The position numbers and the translations under genes are program-made. Shown piece after piece: positions 22,804 through 32,458 of a stretch of DNA of 64,000 nucleotides. How positions within the stretch are numbered: the stretch's first letter is position 1; each line of letters opens with the position of its first letter. Origin of the DNA: Inonotus obliquus (lineage: Eukaryota; Basidiomycota; Agaricomycetes; Hymenochaetales; Hymenochaetaceae); NCBI GenBank assembly GCA_032164295.1, contig JAJHTX010000002.1:372001-436000 (forward strand), written 5' to 3'. Below the pieces are notes generated by a model, which saw only the letters and a program-made list of their open reading frames with translations, was not told the DNA's origin and ran no database searches.

Positions 22804-23321
22804 CAAACGAGCGTCGTCAAGCAGCGAAGCTACCTGGGAACTAGGAAATGAATGGGCGTTCTGTAACGAGTAGTGGGTTATCACCAAGAACTTGCGTTTC
22901 TTTGCTGAACCACGAGTGACACTTATCGCAGAAGGTTCGCTTTAGAGCTTTGCACATTGGGCATAAGCAAAGGCAAAGTTGCTCATCGCTGCGTCCTGTT
23001 TCAGTGAACCTCGGTGTGACAAGACGATAGATTAGCTCAGGCAGTTCGGTGGCATTTGATGTCTTGGAGGTCTTAGGCACTGCGCTAATCGAATTCCCGA
23101 TTCCTGATCCCAGAAGTCACGTCAGAAGGAAACTCCTTGAGGTTGCTCACAATGCATATTGAGGAGTTACTGGGGATGTGTGTTTGATATGGCCAGAGTA
23201 AGTTGCTGTCAGGTACATGGATGTGGATAGCAAGGTGATGGACGACGCGTCGATCGATTCATCAATCATGTAATGCTGCTCTCAGGGACTGAACGTGATA
23301 GAACTAAACATGGTTGTACTA
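22804..23321. other. Intergenic between F-box gene and transposon nest
   Basis: Upstream region of F-box paralogue A, which should hold its promoter. A 79-codon minus-strand open frame (23080-22841) has CPMC and CDKC pairs but lacks a clear start, so it is not called. The last bases are the TA flank of the MITE. Confidence 0.4.
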
Positions 23322-23978
23322 CAGTCAAAGACGCGTCCTTTGAACACCCAATTGAAATTGGGCCCAGAGAACGCCACACGCCAGTTTTCTCAAATTTAAA
23401 CACACAATCTTGGAGCTTATTACGAAAGCTACTTGCTGAATTTTCTGCGGGGCAGAAAATGCTGGGGAAAAATAGATATGGGTCCGTGAAGAAAGTGAGG
23501 AAAATGTCACAAGACTCACTCCTTTGAACATCTTGTGACGTAATGTCACGATTACACTTGGTTACAAATGATTCGCCGAGAGATCTAATTATGGCAATAT
23601 GTCGATCATTTTTCCAGTCACACTTTGCGAGTTTTATGTGTTATTAATTGATTGAAGAATCATTTCATCACGAAACTTGGCACATACTTAGCCAAAGTAG
23701 CATGCTTTAAGAATATATACTAAATGTTTTGAGTAGAGACCCAGAGCATCTGGAGGATGACCCGGTTTAGATCCAGCTCTAGGAATTACACCAAATTTCG
23801 ACAGTAAATGTTTTTTCTAGACTCGACATTTTGCTCAATTTTTATAAGAATTTACACATGTACCAGCACAGTCATTTCTGACATCCTGCTATTTTTTCTA
23901 GGTGAGAAACGAAGAATTGGGTGAGAAAGCCTAGGTGTTTAAAGGAACAGTCCTGTTTAAAGGACGCGTCTTTGACTG
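23322..23978. mobile_element. Mariner-type MITE with 20-bp perfect TIRs and TA duplication
   Basis: The left end reads CAGTCAAAGACGCGTCCTTT from 23322, and its exact inverse ends at 23978. TA flanks both sides (23320-23321 and 23979-23980). The 657 bases between hold no credible ORF. Termini starting CAGT plus a TA duplication fit Tc1/mariner-mobilised miniature elements. The right TA is also the left TA of the neighbouring Tc1 element. Confidence 0.85.
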
Positions 23979-23980
23979 TA

Positions 23981-25214
23981 CAGTCACATGACAAAAGTTT
24001 TGTCGCGTCCACGTCACAATACAACCACTCTTTACCTTATACCACAACAACCACTGACTCAATCATGCCCAAACAACTTGGATCCTCTAACACTACTCCT
24101 GCTCAACGTGCTGCTATACTTAATCTTTGCCAAACTCAACTCCCTCGCGAGGAAATTGCAAAAGCATTCAATTGCACCGTTCATACTATACAGTGCATTC
24201 TCAAGAACCATGCCGAGCGAGGCCATGTCGATGATCTACCCAGGAGCAGACGTCCACACAAGATTGGTGACAGGGGGTTATGTTATCTGCAGCGCTCTCT
24301 TGATGGCAACAGACGTCAAACACTTGCCGACATCACCCAAAATCTTAATGCTGGTGCACTCAAACCCATTGCCCCCAGGACTGTCCAGAGGTCCTTACAT
24401 CGTGATTTGGAGATGTTCTCATGCCATGCACACAAAAAACCATTTCTAACTGACGAACACAAGGAGAGGAGGCTGGAGTGGGGGGAGGCTGCAATTGATC
24501 ATGAGGAGAAGGAGTGGCATAGGATGATCTGGACAGATGAATCCTTAGTTGAGCTTGGAAAACACTCAAAGGCCCCTCTGGTATGGTGTTGCACTGAGGA
24601 GGCATTCAATGAGAAGTGCCTGGCAGCCACTTTCAAGTCAGGAAGGACAAGTGTCATGGTTTGGGGGTATATTGCATATAACAAGAAGGGCCCACTCATA
24701 TTTATCCCCAAGGACAGGAGGAAGGGTGTGGATTATGTTGATTTGGTTATGGCAGGACCCCTCTGGGACTTTTATGCAGAGCTGTATGAGGAGAGGGGGG
24801 TTGCAAAGGTGATGGAAGATGGGGCACCAGTTCACAGATGCAAGGTGGCACAAGAGTTTAGAGATATCAACTCAATGGAGAGGTTCCCCCACCCAGCTCA
24901 GTCACCAGACATGAACCCTATTGAACATGTTTGGTATCTGATGAAAATTGCAATTAACAAGAGGCCAGTTAGGCCTAGAAATGAGGAGGAGTTGAAGAGG
25001 GCACTTTTGGAGGAGTGGGAAAAGATTGACATTAAAGTAATTAATAAACTCATAGATAGCATGCCTAGACATGTTGAACAGTTGGTGGAGGTCAGGGGAG
25101 CATCTACTAAATACTAATTAGATGAATTTTTATTTTGTTGTGGAGTAATGCTATTCAAAAGTCTACGGTACAAAGTGAAAAATGTGACGCGACAAAACTT
25201 TTGTCATGTGACTG
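23981..25214 (+). mobile_element. Tc1/mariner transposon, apparently intact
   Basis: Perfect inverted repeats of 29 bases lie at 23981-24009 and 25186-25214, beginning CAGTCACATGACAAAAG. TA dinucleotides flank both ends (23979-23980, 25215-25216). The 1234-bp element carries one uninterrupted transposase gene. With perfect TIRs and an intact ORF this copy could be recent or still active. Confidence 0.93.
24065..25117 (+). CDS. Tc1/mariner (DDE) transposase
   Basis: A 350-residue protein from ATG 24065. The N-terminal helix-turn-helix region has TPAQRAAILNLCQTQLPREE and FNCTVHTIQCILKNHAERG, then the linker motif LPRSRRP. The catalytic residues sit in IWTDESLVELG (first D), KVMEDGAPVHRC (second D) and SPDMNPIEHVWYLMK (E), with MVWGYI between them, as in Tc1-type transposases. 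Length matches the usual 340-350 residues. The frame is open further 5' to 23921, but that stretch has no ATG and includes MITE and TIR sequence, so 24065 is the start. Confidence 0.94.
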   Translation: MPKQLGSSNTTPAQRAAILNLCQTQLPREEIAKAFNCTVHTIQCILKNHAERGHVDDLPRSRRPHKIGDRGLCYLQRSLDGNRRQTLADITQNLNAGALKPIAPRTVQRSLHRDLEMFSCHAHKKPFLTDEHKERRLEWGEAAIDHEEKEWHRMIWTDESLVELGKHSKAPLVWCCTEEAFNEKCLAATFKSGRTSVMVWGYIAYNKKGPLIFIPKDRRKGVDYVDLVMAGPLWDFYAELYEERGVAKVMEDGAPVHRCKVAQEFRDINSMERFPHPAQSPDMNPIEHVWYLMKIAINKRPVRPRNEEELKRALLEEWEKIDIKVINKLIDSMPRHVEQLVEVRGASTKY

Positions 25215-26786
25215 TACAATGGTGACTGGCAATTCCCTATCGACGCGCCATGTTTTTTCAGTCGGAGCTTACATATTCTCCATATTTGGCCAAAAATGGT
25301 GATCTGTATTTACCGGTTTTTTCTTTTCCACCTATGTCCCACCCAAGATCCGTAGTCAGTCGTCCCATACAAAACAAGCCCCTATGCAGGACTTATCATC
25401 AACTTAGATGTGAAAACCAACTATCACATGAAGTATTGACTGCATATAGTAAGTATATTCTCCTACATTCTTTATTAACCAACATGCCAGACATAAAGGC
25501 AAGGTCTTCGGCTAAGCTACTGATTTATTATTGCTGTCAATAACTTATGGTATGCTAGCTGAAATGGATGTTATCCTGCACGATTCTCCAGTCCGGATCT
25601 CCAGAGCTTTCTCAGCTAATTTTTTATATAGATGATGTCCCTATATGCATATATGTAAGTCGGACTATAGCAGGTATTTTCATGGAGATACAAGACTTGT
25701 TTTCTTATATTAAATATCATTAAGCATACATGTATACTTGTAAAACACATGAGGTCAGAAACTCCAATTTGTTTTGTGATATTATGCTGTACTTCATGAC
25801 TCCGAGCTGCCTTGCAATTCAATATCACGTGACCCAGTATCAACTTTTCGATTTGGCCGTTGAAACTTAAAGTACTCATCAATTTTTTGAAAGATTTCAA
25901 GACTAAATGCAATAAATGCATTAATTAATGCCTAGCTTCATCTTCTTTAAATGTTTATATGATGAAATCACTTCATTTCTTAGATATGGTCAAGAAATTG
26001 TTTCTGCATCTGCTTGATCACGTGATTGAATTTTCCTTTTTCCGTCGAGATTCAATGCACTATTTCAATGGGGACTGGCAATCCCCACGCGTTGTCCGTG
26101 TCCCCTTTTTTTGAATCGGAGCTTGTATACTTACTAAATATGGTATAAAACGATGATCCACGTTTACCGCCTTCCTCCAGACTTGTATGCTGCACTTCAA
26201 ATAATTAATCCATGTAAAATAAGGCAATAATGAGCATATAGTGACATCCTAGTGAGAATTCCACTAATCTCAATAAATAATATGCATATATGCTATATTT
26301 CACTATAAAACTGTAAATGACTGCTGGTCAACTTGGAATAATTGTAAGAGACAAGCCTTGGTAAGCTAGCCGCCTTTTCCCCTTAATATGAGTGACTACT
26401 ACAATAAAAGATATCAGAACTTTTTTCTGTACCCTAAGTAGCCTGGCAAACCTATCGATACCAAAGATGACTTTTATTACAAGTATCCCATTTGACAGCC
26501 GATCATGGTGGTAGGTCATAGACATGTCACCAGTTGTTTCTTATTTTATCTCAATCAAAGATGCATTTTATTACCCATAAAGTATAAGTATAATAATTAT
26601 GCATTTTCCGGGAGTTCTTATGATGCTGAGTTGTATTTTTATGCACTCATTCACGAAATTTGCAGGTGGTCAAGTCAGGTCACGTGATGTGTCTTTTCCT
26701 TATATGCTGAATCCTGCTGTGATACTTCGACTGAATGAACTCAACGAATTTTTGAAGGATTTCTGAGATCAATGTTTTAATTGTAT

Positions 26787-26791
26787 CTTTG
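26787..26791. repeat. Target-site duplication CTTTG (left copy)
   Basis: CTTTG directly precedes the left LTR and recurs at 38093-38097 directly after the right LTR. Five bases is the usual length for Ty3/gypsy integrases. Confidence 0.9.
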
Positions 26792-28253
26792 TGTTTATCT
26801 CCGTGGAGGGTTCGTTGATTCTTGATCGACGGACCAATCTGGCTAATTCCTCGGTTTGAGGGGTTAATCCAAATTCTACAATACTGGTTATGGAATTGCT
26901 AATCACCTTAGTGGACTGTGTAGCTGATCCGATCTGAAACAACTAGCAACTAACTAATATTGCAGTTGAACCTGATACTATAATCGTACAGTATTAAGTC
27001 GGCGTGAAGACGCGATTGTTATACTGATTGTTATTCACGATAAGGGAATATCGGGAATCGCACTACGTTGTGAGTAGCTCGTACCGTGCAGACAATAGGG
27101 AGAACAATCTAGTTGCAATCCGTATTTTTTTTTTTTAGCTTCACTTCGATTTCACACAATCGGTTTAGTTCAGCCGTGTCGCTACTGGTAATTTACTGGC
27201 TCGCAAGTAATTGATGTTACGATTTAACTTAGGGACTTATGGTAGGGTCCCTTGACTTGGATTAAACTGCTAGGTCGGCTCTACGATGGCCTCCTTATAT
27301 ACTAATTTACATGTGTGACGTTACTACCTTGTTACTTACTGTTTATGGTATTTATCTGTTTCTTCCTCTATGATACCTGGTCCGTGCTTTCTCTTTACTT
27401 CCTTCCTTATTTCACTACCTCTGTATTACTAGCCTCTCTTTGATTAGTTTAGTGCAGTGGGCGGTACCATCTCGCAGATAGGTTTGATTCTTGTATAGGT
27501 AACGGCACTTGATCTAATTCAGCTATTCTAGGTAATTGCTGAGTCATCTGTCCTTGTATTTCGGGTCTCGTTGGTATCGGTCGTGGTACAGTCAGCCAGT
27601 TTCGAATAGTTTGCACTCGTGTATATCCTGGCGTTGTCCTGGCGCGTTGTAGGGTTATCCCTTGTACTCCTTGTAGGTGTATTACTCCTCCGTACTGTTC
27701 TACCTTTGTTTCCATTATGGTATAGCCATAAGGTAATCCTCGGCTTATGTAATTCATTATCCAATGCCCCCAAGCATATGCAGTTCTCTCGTTCGTTCCG
27801 GCCTGGTCTCGCTTGTAGGCAATGTCAACATCTACTATAGCTGCGTCGCATCGTTCGTGTCTTCCTTCTTGTGCTACATTTCGTATTCCGATCATCATTA
27901 CAAAATATCCGGCGTCGTAGGATAATACTCGTATCTCCCTTTCATAAGCCTTTTGCATTTGTTGATTAGGGTTGTAGGTTAGTTCTACAAATCGACGTCG
28001 TATCATTATGTCGGCTTGTCCGTTCATTATGTCTCCGTGAGTGATCTCTCTGATTAATTCTCGCATTAGCCCTCCAGCTAGTTCTTTAGCTGGGCGGCAC
28101 GTGTTGCAACATCGTAATATATTGCTTCGCGGTGTCGGAGGAACGATGGGCTGTTCTAGTACTTGTATTACTGCCGCTAACCGTTCTTGTATCCAACGTA
28201 GGACGCTCATAGTTATTGGCTTATTAATGATGGATAATACTACCTTTCTAACA
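26792..28253 (-). repeat. 3' LTR (left copy)
   Basis: Identical to the right LTR by base-by-base reading except for two changes (about 27800 G versus A, and about 27875 A versus G). In element orientation U3 is 28253 to about 27270. It contains a TATA box (27294-27301) and, before it, a long ORF. A 12-base T run (27125-27136) lies in the R/U5 part. Confidence 0.95.
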
Positions 28254-28333
28254 CTCCCCCTTCTAGGAATGCATCTGACATAATCATAAGGAATGCATGA
28301 CACATATTCTTTATTCATAATTCTTAAGCCCAT
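27449..28333 (-). CDS. ORF running from the internal region through the PPT into the U3 of the 3' LTR (294 aa)
   Basis: ATG 28333 to TAA 27449. The first 26 codons are internal sequence and the rest is LTR. An LTR-internal ATG at 28210 would give 253 residues. The frame crosses the polypurine tract (RRGSVRK) and ends about 150 bases before the LTR TATA box. The protein looks folded rather than low-complexity, with WIQERLAAVIQVLEQPIVPP, CCNTCRPAKELAGGLMRELI, YDAGYFVMMIGIRNVAQEGR and HIQ-like ends. It has a CC-x2-C pair. I recognise no family. Retroviral U3 ORFs such as mouse mammary tumour virus sag are only an analogy of place. Confidence 0.65.
   Translation of the reverse strand: MGLRIMNKEYVSCIPYDYVRCIPRRGSVRKVVLSIINKPITMSVLRWIQERLAAVIQVLEQPIVPPTPRSNILRCCNTCRPAKELAGGLMRELIREITHGDIMNGQADIMIRRRFVELTYNPNQQMQKAYEREIRVLSYDAGYFVMMIGIRNVAQEGRHERCDAAIVDVDIAYKRDQAGTNERTAYAWGHWIMNYISRGLPYGYTIMETKVEQYGGVIHLQGVQGITLQRARTTPGYTRVQTIRNWLTVPRPIPTRPEIQGQMTQQLPRIAELDQVPLPIQESNLSARWYRPLH
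28254..28264 (-). promoter_or_regulatory. Polypurine tract
   Basis: AGAAGGGGGAG on the minus strand abuts the 3' LTR start, the usual place for plus-strand priming. The ORF that continues into U3 reads straight through it. Confidence 0.8.
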
Positions 28334-28339
28334 TTTGAG

Positions 28340-28708
28340 CTAAAATTCTTCTACATTTGACGACCATAACTGAATGTCCACCCATATTTCGTCGTCTGCG
28401 TTCTGTTCTTCTTCTAGCGCTCTCTCTAGCGCTGCTCGATTTACTAACTCGTTTCTCATTTGTTCTCTCGCGGTCCTTCTTATCTCGTAGATTTCGTTTA
28501 ATTGTTCCGGCGTCCAGTTATACCAAATAAACTCGTCGTCGGTCCAAAACGTTTCATGATCCCAGTGTGCTGGGTCGTTCGCTGCTGGCCAGTTTGCTCC
28601 CCACGTAGAGATGTCTCCCCAATCTTCATTTGAGGGCGCTGTTACGTTTGCCCATAGTTCTTCTTCTTGCGCCATCTGTTGTTCGGTTGGCCAGGGGATG
28701 AACGGCAT
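28340..28708 (-). CDS. Acidic tryptophan-rich protein after pol (122 aa)
   Basis: ATG 28708 to TAG 28340. The product is rich in Trp, Asp and Glu (NEDWGDISTWGANWPAANDP, HETFWTDDEFIWYNWTPEQL). The frame is open further upstream to about 28855 through a GAAGAT repeat (alternating Glu-Asp, about 28720-28755), but that part has no in-frame ATG. I recognise no family. The TAG is followed after six bases by the ATG (28333) of the ORF that enters the LTR. Confidence 0.6.
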   Translation of the reverse strand: MPFIPWPTEQQMAQEEELWANVTAPSNEDWGDISTWGANWPAANDPAHWDHETFWTDDEFIWYNWTPEQLNEIYEIRRTAREQMRNELVNRAALERALEEEQNADDEIWVDIQLWSSNVEEF

Positions 28709-28808
28709 CGGGATGTAATCGTCATCTTCATCTTCATCTTCATCTTCATCTTCATCTTCATTTCCATTTCCGTGCGCAAACGCTATCGGGTTTTGGTCTA
28801 CGCCTTCT

Positions 28809-28982
28809 TCAGGCGGGTGATTTAATTCCTGATAGCTGGTTAACGGTTGCTACCTCTCTATTGTAATGACTGCGCACCTGTCTCCATATCCAAAATTGCA
28901 TTCTCCATTGTATTATCAGACTCATCATGATTACCAATCCAAATGCTACTATCGCGAGTACGAGTTCTACGGTTTTCGACAT
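28809..28982 (-). CDS. Small single-span membrane protein after pol (57 aa)
   Basis: ATG 28982 to TGA 28809. The sequence begins MSKTVELVLAIVAFGLVIMM and continues SLIIQWRMQF, giving one strong membrane helix at about residues 6-25. A Trp/Arg-rich juxtamembrane part (WRMQFWIWRQVRSHYNR) and a short polar tail follow. It lies in the position where env-like genes sit in other retroelements, but resembles none I know. It overlaps the next ORF (acidic protein) in another frame. Confidence 0.6.
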   Translation of the reverse strand: MSKTVELVLAIVAFGLVIMMSLIIQWRMQFWIWRQVRSHYNREVATVNQLSGIKSPA

Positions 28983-29076
28983 TTTCGTTCGGCGTTGGTA
29001 CTCGTGTTTAGGGTTTTGATGGCGGTGGTGAAAGGAATTGATAAGGATACTGGTATCTCGTCGGCGACTCTTTTTC

Positions 29077-29084
29077 TTTATATA
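29077..29084 (-). promoter_or_regulatory. TATA-like box between pol and the downstream ORFs
   Basis: TATATAAA on the minus strand, overlapping the pol stop. From here the first ATG downstream is that of the 57-residue membrane protein, 95 bases away. It could drive a subgenomic RNA for the three ORFs after pol. Promoter activity is inference. Confidence 0.4.
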
Positions 29085-32000
29085 CCCTGTTCCTCGTGTG
29101 AACCCGTAGGTTTCCGCTTCGTTAACCGTCTACTTCTTTGCCGGATGCGGCCTCCGTTCTTATCTCTTTTTATGGCATGATCAGGATTACTCCTGATGTT
29201 GTCATCGTCTTCCTCCCAATGTTGTTCCTTGGATAGTGGACTTTTGACTCTCTGGTATGTTTCTTCTAGATTATCCGTTCTCGATGAACCACTAGGATTG
29301 GTGTGTAATGGGTTATTTTCGTCATACGCGAAATCCTTTATTTTTATCGGGTTCCTGGTATTTATCATCCTTCTCTTGGCTGTTCGTTTTCCTTTCTCTT
29401 CGTTTTCGTTATTCCTTCTAATCCATCCGTCGATGTAATTTGGTTTCTCCGCTTGTGAGTGTTTCTGATAGTATTCCTCGATCTTTTCCGTGGCGTTTCC
29501 TAGGTTCCCTAATGGCTCCCATGAATCGTGTTCTGCCCCGTATCCCTTCCAATTTATTAAGAAGTAGTATTTCCGTCCTGTTTTCCTTGAATTTAGTACT
29601 CTTTCTACTTCGTATTCGTCATCCTCTACAATGACTGGATTCAAAGGTACTTCTTGGTCTTCCGTGGTGTTGTCTACTATTCTATCTTGATATTTAATAA
29701 GATTGCCTGCATATAATACTGGATGTATGCGCATCTTTTTTGGTAATTCTAGTTCATAATTCAATGGCCCATGTTGTTTGATTATTCTATATGGTCCTAA
29801 ATTCTTCGGCCCTATCTTTCGGCTGGGTACTACTATATTGTAGTTTCTAGCATCTATCATTACCTTATCTCCTACCTTGAATTCTAATTCTGCTCTCCTA
29901 TGTTTATCGGTGTATCTCTTCATTTGTTCATTTGACGCCATCAGCGCTTGTTCTGCTTGTTTCTGTATCTCCCATACCTTTTTAATATATTCTTGTGCGT
30001 CTGGTGCGTTCGCTTGCCCCATGGGCAATATTTCCAATTTTCTTCCATAAAGGAGTTCAAATGGTGACTTCTTTATTGCTGCGTGTACTCTATTATTATA
30101 AGCAAATTCTGCCATGTGGATGTACTGCGCCCAGTTATCTTGCGCTGTGTTTACGTAATGCCTTAGGTATTGTTCTAGTTCCTGGTTTACTCTTTCGCTT
30201 TGCCCATCTGTTTGTGGGTGATGTGCCGTGCTAAGCGCATTGTCAATATTCATGGCTTTATATACTTCTTGTGTAAAGTTGCTTGTAAACTGTGGGCCTC
30301 TGTCGCTAGTAATTCTTTCTGGTAGTCCGTGTTTCGTGAATACGTGGTCCAATAGCATCTTCGCTGTTTTCTTACTGTCTGTTTCTTTAGTACAGGGAAT
30401 AAACGTTGCTATTTTTGAAAACCGGTCTACTACCACTAGTACCGCATCATAGCCCTCACTTTCTGGAAGTCCTGTAATGAAATCCATGGTGATATGTTTC
30501 CATGGTCCCGTTGGTATTTCCAATGGTTTCAGTGGTGGTTGTGTTCGTCCCCTCCTAGGTTTGTTCTTTTGACAAATGTGGCATGAGGCGACGTATTCCC
30601 TAATTTCTTCTTTCATGTCCGGCCACCAATAGGTTTCCTCTATTGCCGCTATCGTCTTGTCTGTTCCTGGATGTCCGCTCATTGGTGAGTCGTGGAAGGT
30701 ATATAATACATCCTTTTTCCGGTCCTGTCCGGGTATTAATTTATCGTTTGGCGGTACCCTTCCCTCGCTTGTGCTGTTTCTAGCTTGTCGATCAAATATT
30801 TTTGGGTTGACGAATCTCTCGCTTGGTAATACGATCACGTCCTTGTTATCATTCTTTCCTTCGTCATATCCTGATCTCCTGGATAGCGCATCGGCTCTCG
30901 TGTTCTTGCTTCCTGGTCGATAATCGATTTTGAATTGATATCTACTTAGTACGTCCGTGACCCATCGGGCCTGTTTTCGTCCGACTCGTTGCGCTTTCAT
31001 GAAGGTCTTCAGGTTCAACGCGTCGCATAGTACCAAGATAGTATGTTTCGCTCCTTCTAAATGGTGTCTCCAAGTAGTTAGGGCGATTACAATTGCGTAC
31101 AGTTCTTTTTCGGATACTGGCCAGTTCCTTTCAGTTGTTGTAAAGGATCTCGTGAGATAGGCAATAGGATGTAGTTTTCCTTCGTGTTCTTGTGATAATA
31201 CTGCTCCCATGCCATAGTCCGACGCATCTGTTTCTACTACGAAGGCTTTGTCATAGTCTGGTCTTCTTAGTATTGGTCCTGTGATTACGGCCTTTTTCAG
31301 GGCTTCAAACGACCTTTGTTGCTCTTCTCCCCATACAAAGGCTTGTTTCTTGGATTCTAGTTTCTTCATTGGCCTTGCTATTGCTGCATAGTCCTTGACA
31401 AATTTCCTATAGAAATTACAAAATCCTGTAAATTTCTTTATATCTCGTTTTTTTTGCGGTACTGGCCATTCTTCTATTGCTTTGAGTTTGTACGGGTCCA
31501 TTTTTAATCCGTCCTTGTTTACTATGAATCCCAGGTAGTCTAATTCTTGCTTGTTAAAGAAGCATTTTTCCGGTTTCAGATAGAAGTCTGCTCTTCGTAT
31601 TCGAGCTAGTACCTTCCTCGTCTTTTGTAACAGTTCTTCCTTTGTTTCAGCATAGATAATGATGTCATCTAGATAAATCATCACTCCATGGTTCAACATG
31701 TCTCCAAATAGTTCGTTCATAGCTCGTTGAAAGACTGCTGGCGAATTCATCATACCGAATTGCATTACCAATGGTTCAAATACTCCTTTATGTGTTCGGA
31801 ATGCGGCCTTATGTTCGTCTCCTTCTTGGATTCGTATATTATTGTATCCTGACCGAAGGTCTAGCGTGGTGAACCATTTGGCCTTTCCCAAATTGTCGGG
31901 TAGCGTGTGCATAATGGGTATCGGGTATTGATCTACTTCACAAACTGCATTTACTGGTCGGTAATCTATTACCATTCTTGCCCCTGCATCCTTCTTTCCG

Positions 32001-32455
32001 ACGAAGAATACCGGCATTGCGTACTTTGAAGTGGATCTCCTGATCCATCCTTTTGCCAAATTGTCTTCTATGAATTCTTCCACTGCCTTTTGTTCTAGTG
32101 GCGTTAGCGGATAAATGGTTCGTTTCGCTGTTGGTTCCTGTCCTTCTTTAAACACTATTTTCATATCCCATTGATTGTGCTTCGGTAGTCGTTTTGAATT
32201 GTTCTCGCTAAATATTTCCCCGAAATCCCATAGCTCCTTAGGCACCAAGGATTTCCAATGCTTAGTCGTTCCTATTTGTGATCGTCCTTGTTCCCTTGCT
32301 TTTTCTTGGGAGTACTTTTGTGCCATACTGCTATACTTATTTAATTTCTTAATTGCGGTTGTTTCCTGCTCGGTCCTTTCCTTTTTCATCCTGCTGTTTC
32401 GGCTATAATCTCGGTTTTGGGGTTTTTGATCGTTTACTTGTACAGTTATTCTCAT
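29078..32455 (-). CDS. pol: Pol: reverse transcriptase, RNase H, integrase, chromodomain
   Basis: 1125 residues, uninterrupted. RT: GARMVIDYRPVNAVCEVDQY, LRSGYNNIRI, FGMMNSPAVFQRAMNELFGD and the catalytic YLDDIIIYAE near residue 260. RNase H: VVETDASDYGMGAVLSQEH near 406. Integrase: an HHCC finger (HPGTDKT.., CHICQ) near 595-635, then HITMDFITGLPES (first D), ITSDRGPQFTSNFTQEVYK (second D, about 715) and HHPQTDGQSERVNQELEQYL (E). A GPY-like stretch (IGPKNLGPYRIIKQHGPLNY) follows. Chromodomain: YEVERVLNSRKTGRKYYFLI, then NWKGYGAEHDSWEP near 948-1000. ATG 32455 lies one codon after the protease TGA in the same frame, so pol is either made by readthrough or from that ATG. Confidence 0.95.
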   Translation of the reverse strand: MRITVQVNDQKPQNRDYSRNSRMKKERTEQETTAIKKLNKYSSMAQKYSQEKAREQGRSQIGTTKHWKSLVPKELWDFGEIFSENNSKRLPKHNQWDMKIVFKEGQEPTAKRTIYPLTPLEQKAVEEFIEDNLAKGWIRRSTSKYAMPVFFVGKKDAGARMVIDYRPVNAVCEVDQYPIPIMHTLPDNLGKAKWFTTLDLRSGYNNIRIQEGDEHKAAFRTHKGVFEPLVMQFGMMNSPAVFQRAMNELFGDMLNHGVMIYLDDIIIYAETKEELLQKTRKVLARIRRADFYLKPEKCFFNKQELDYLGFIVNKDGLKMDPYKLKAIEEWPVPQKKRDIKKFTGFCNFYRKFVKDYAAIARPMKKLESKKQAFVWGEEQQRSFEALKKAVITGPILRRPDYDKAFVVETDASDYGMGAVLSQEHEGKLHPIAYLTRSFTTTERNWPVSEKELYAIVIALTTWRHHLEGAKHTILVLCDALNLKTFMKAQRVGRKQARWVTDVLSRYQFKIDYRPGSKNTRADALSRRSGYDEGKNDNKDVIVLPSERFVNPKIFDRQARNSTSEGRVPPNDKLIPGQDRKKDVLYTFHDSPMSGHPGTDKTIAAIEETYWWPDMKEEIREYVASCHICQKNKPRRGRTQPPLKPLEIPTGPWKHITMDFITGLPESEGYDAVLVVVDRFSKIATFIPCTKETDSKKTAKMLLDHVFTKHGLPERITSDRGPQFTSNFTQEVYKAMNIDNALSTAHHPQTDGQSERVNQELEQYLRHYVNTAQDNWAQYIHMAEFAYNNRVHAAIKKSPFELLYGRKLEILPMGQANAPDAQEYIKKVWEIQKQAEQALMASNEQMKRYTDKHRRAELEFKVGDKVMIDARNYNIVVPSRKIGPKNLGPYRIIKQHGPLNYELELPKKMRIHPVLYAGNLIKYQDRIVDNTTEDQEVPLNPVIVEDDEYEVERVLNSRKTGRKYYFLINWKGYGAEHDSWEPLGNLGNATEKIEEYYQKHSQAEKPNYIDGWIRRNNENEEKGKRTAKRRMINTRNPIKIKDFAYDENNPLHTNPSGSSRTDNLEETYQRVKSPLSKEQHWEEDDDNIRSNPDHAIKRDKNGGRIRQRSRRLTKRKPTGSHEEQGI

Positions 32456-32458
32456 GTT

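Noticed and set aside
22841..23080. 79-codon minus-strand ORF with CPMC and CDKC pairs
   Set aside because: It begins with GTG, has no clear start or partner exon, and the four cysteines alone do not define a known domain.
23921..24064. N-terminal extension of the Tc1 transposase
   Set aside because: It has no ATG and runs through the TIR and the neighbouring MITE, so the real start is ATG 24065.
28720..28760. GAAGAT repeat as a separate microsatellite feature
   Set aside because: It lies in frame with the acidic ORF open upstream of ATG 28708 and is better read as low-complexity coding sequence.
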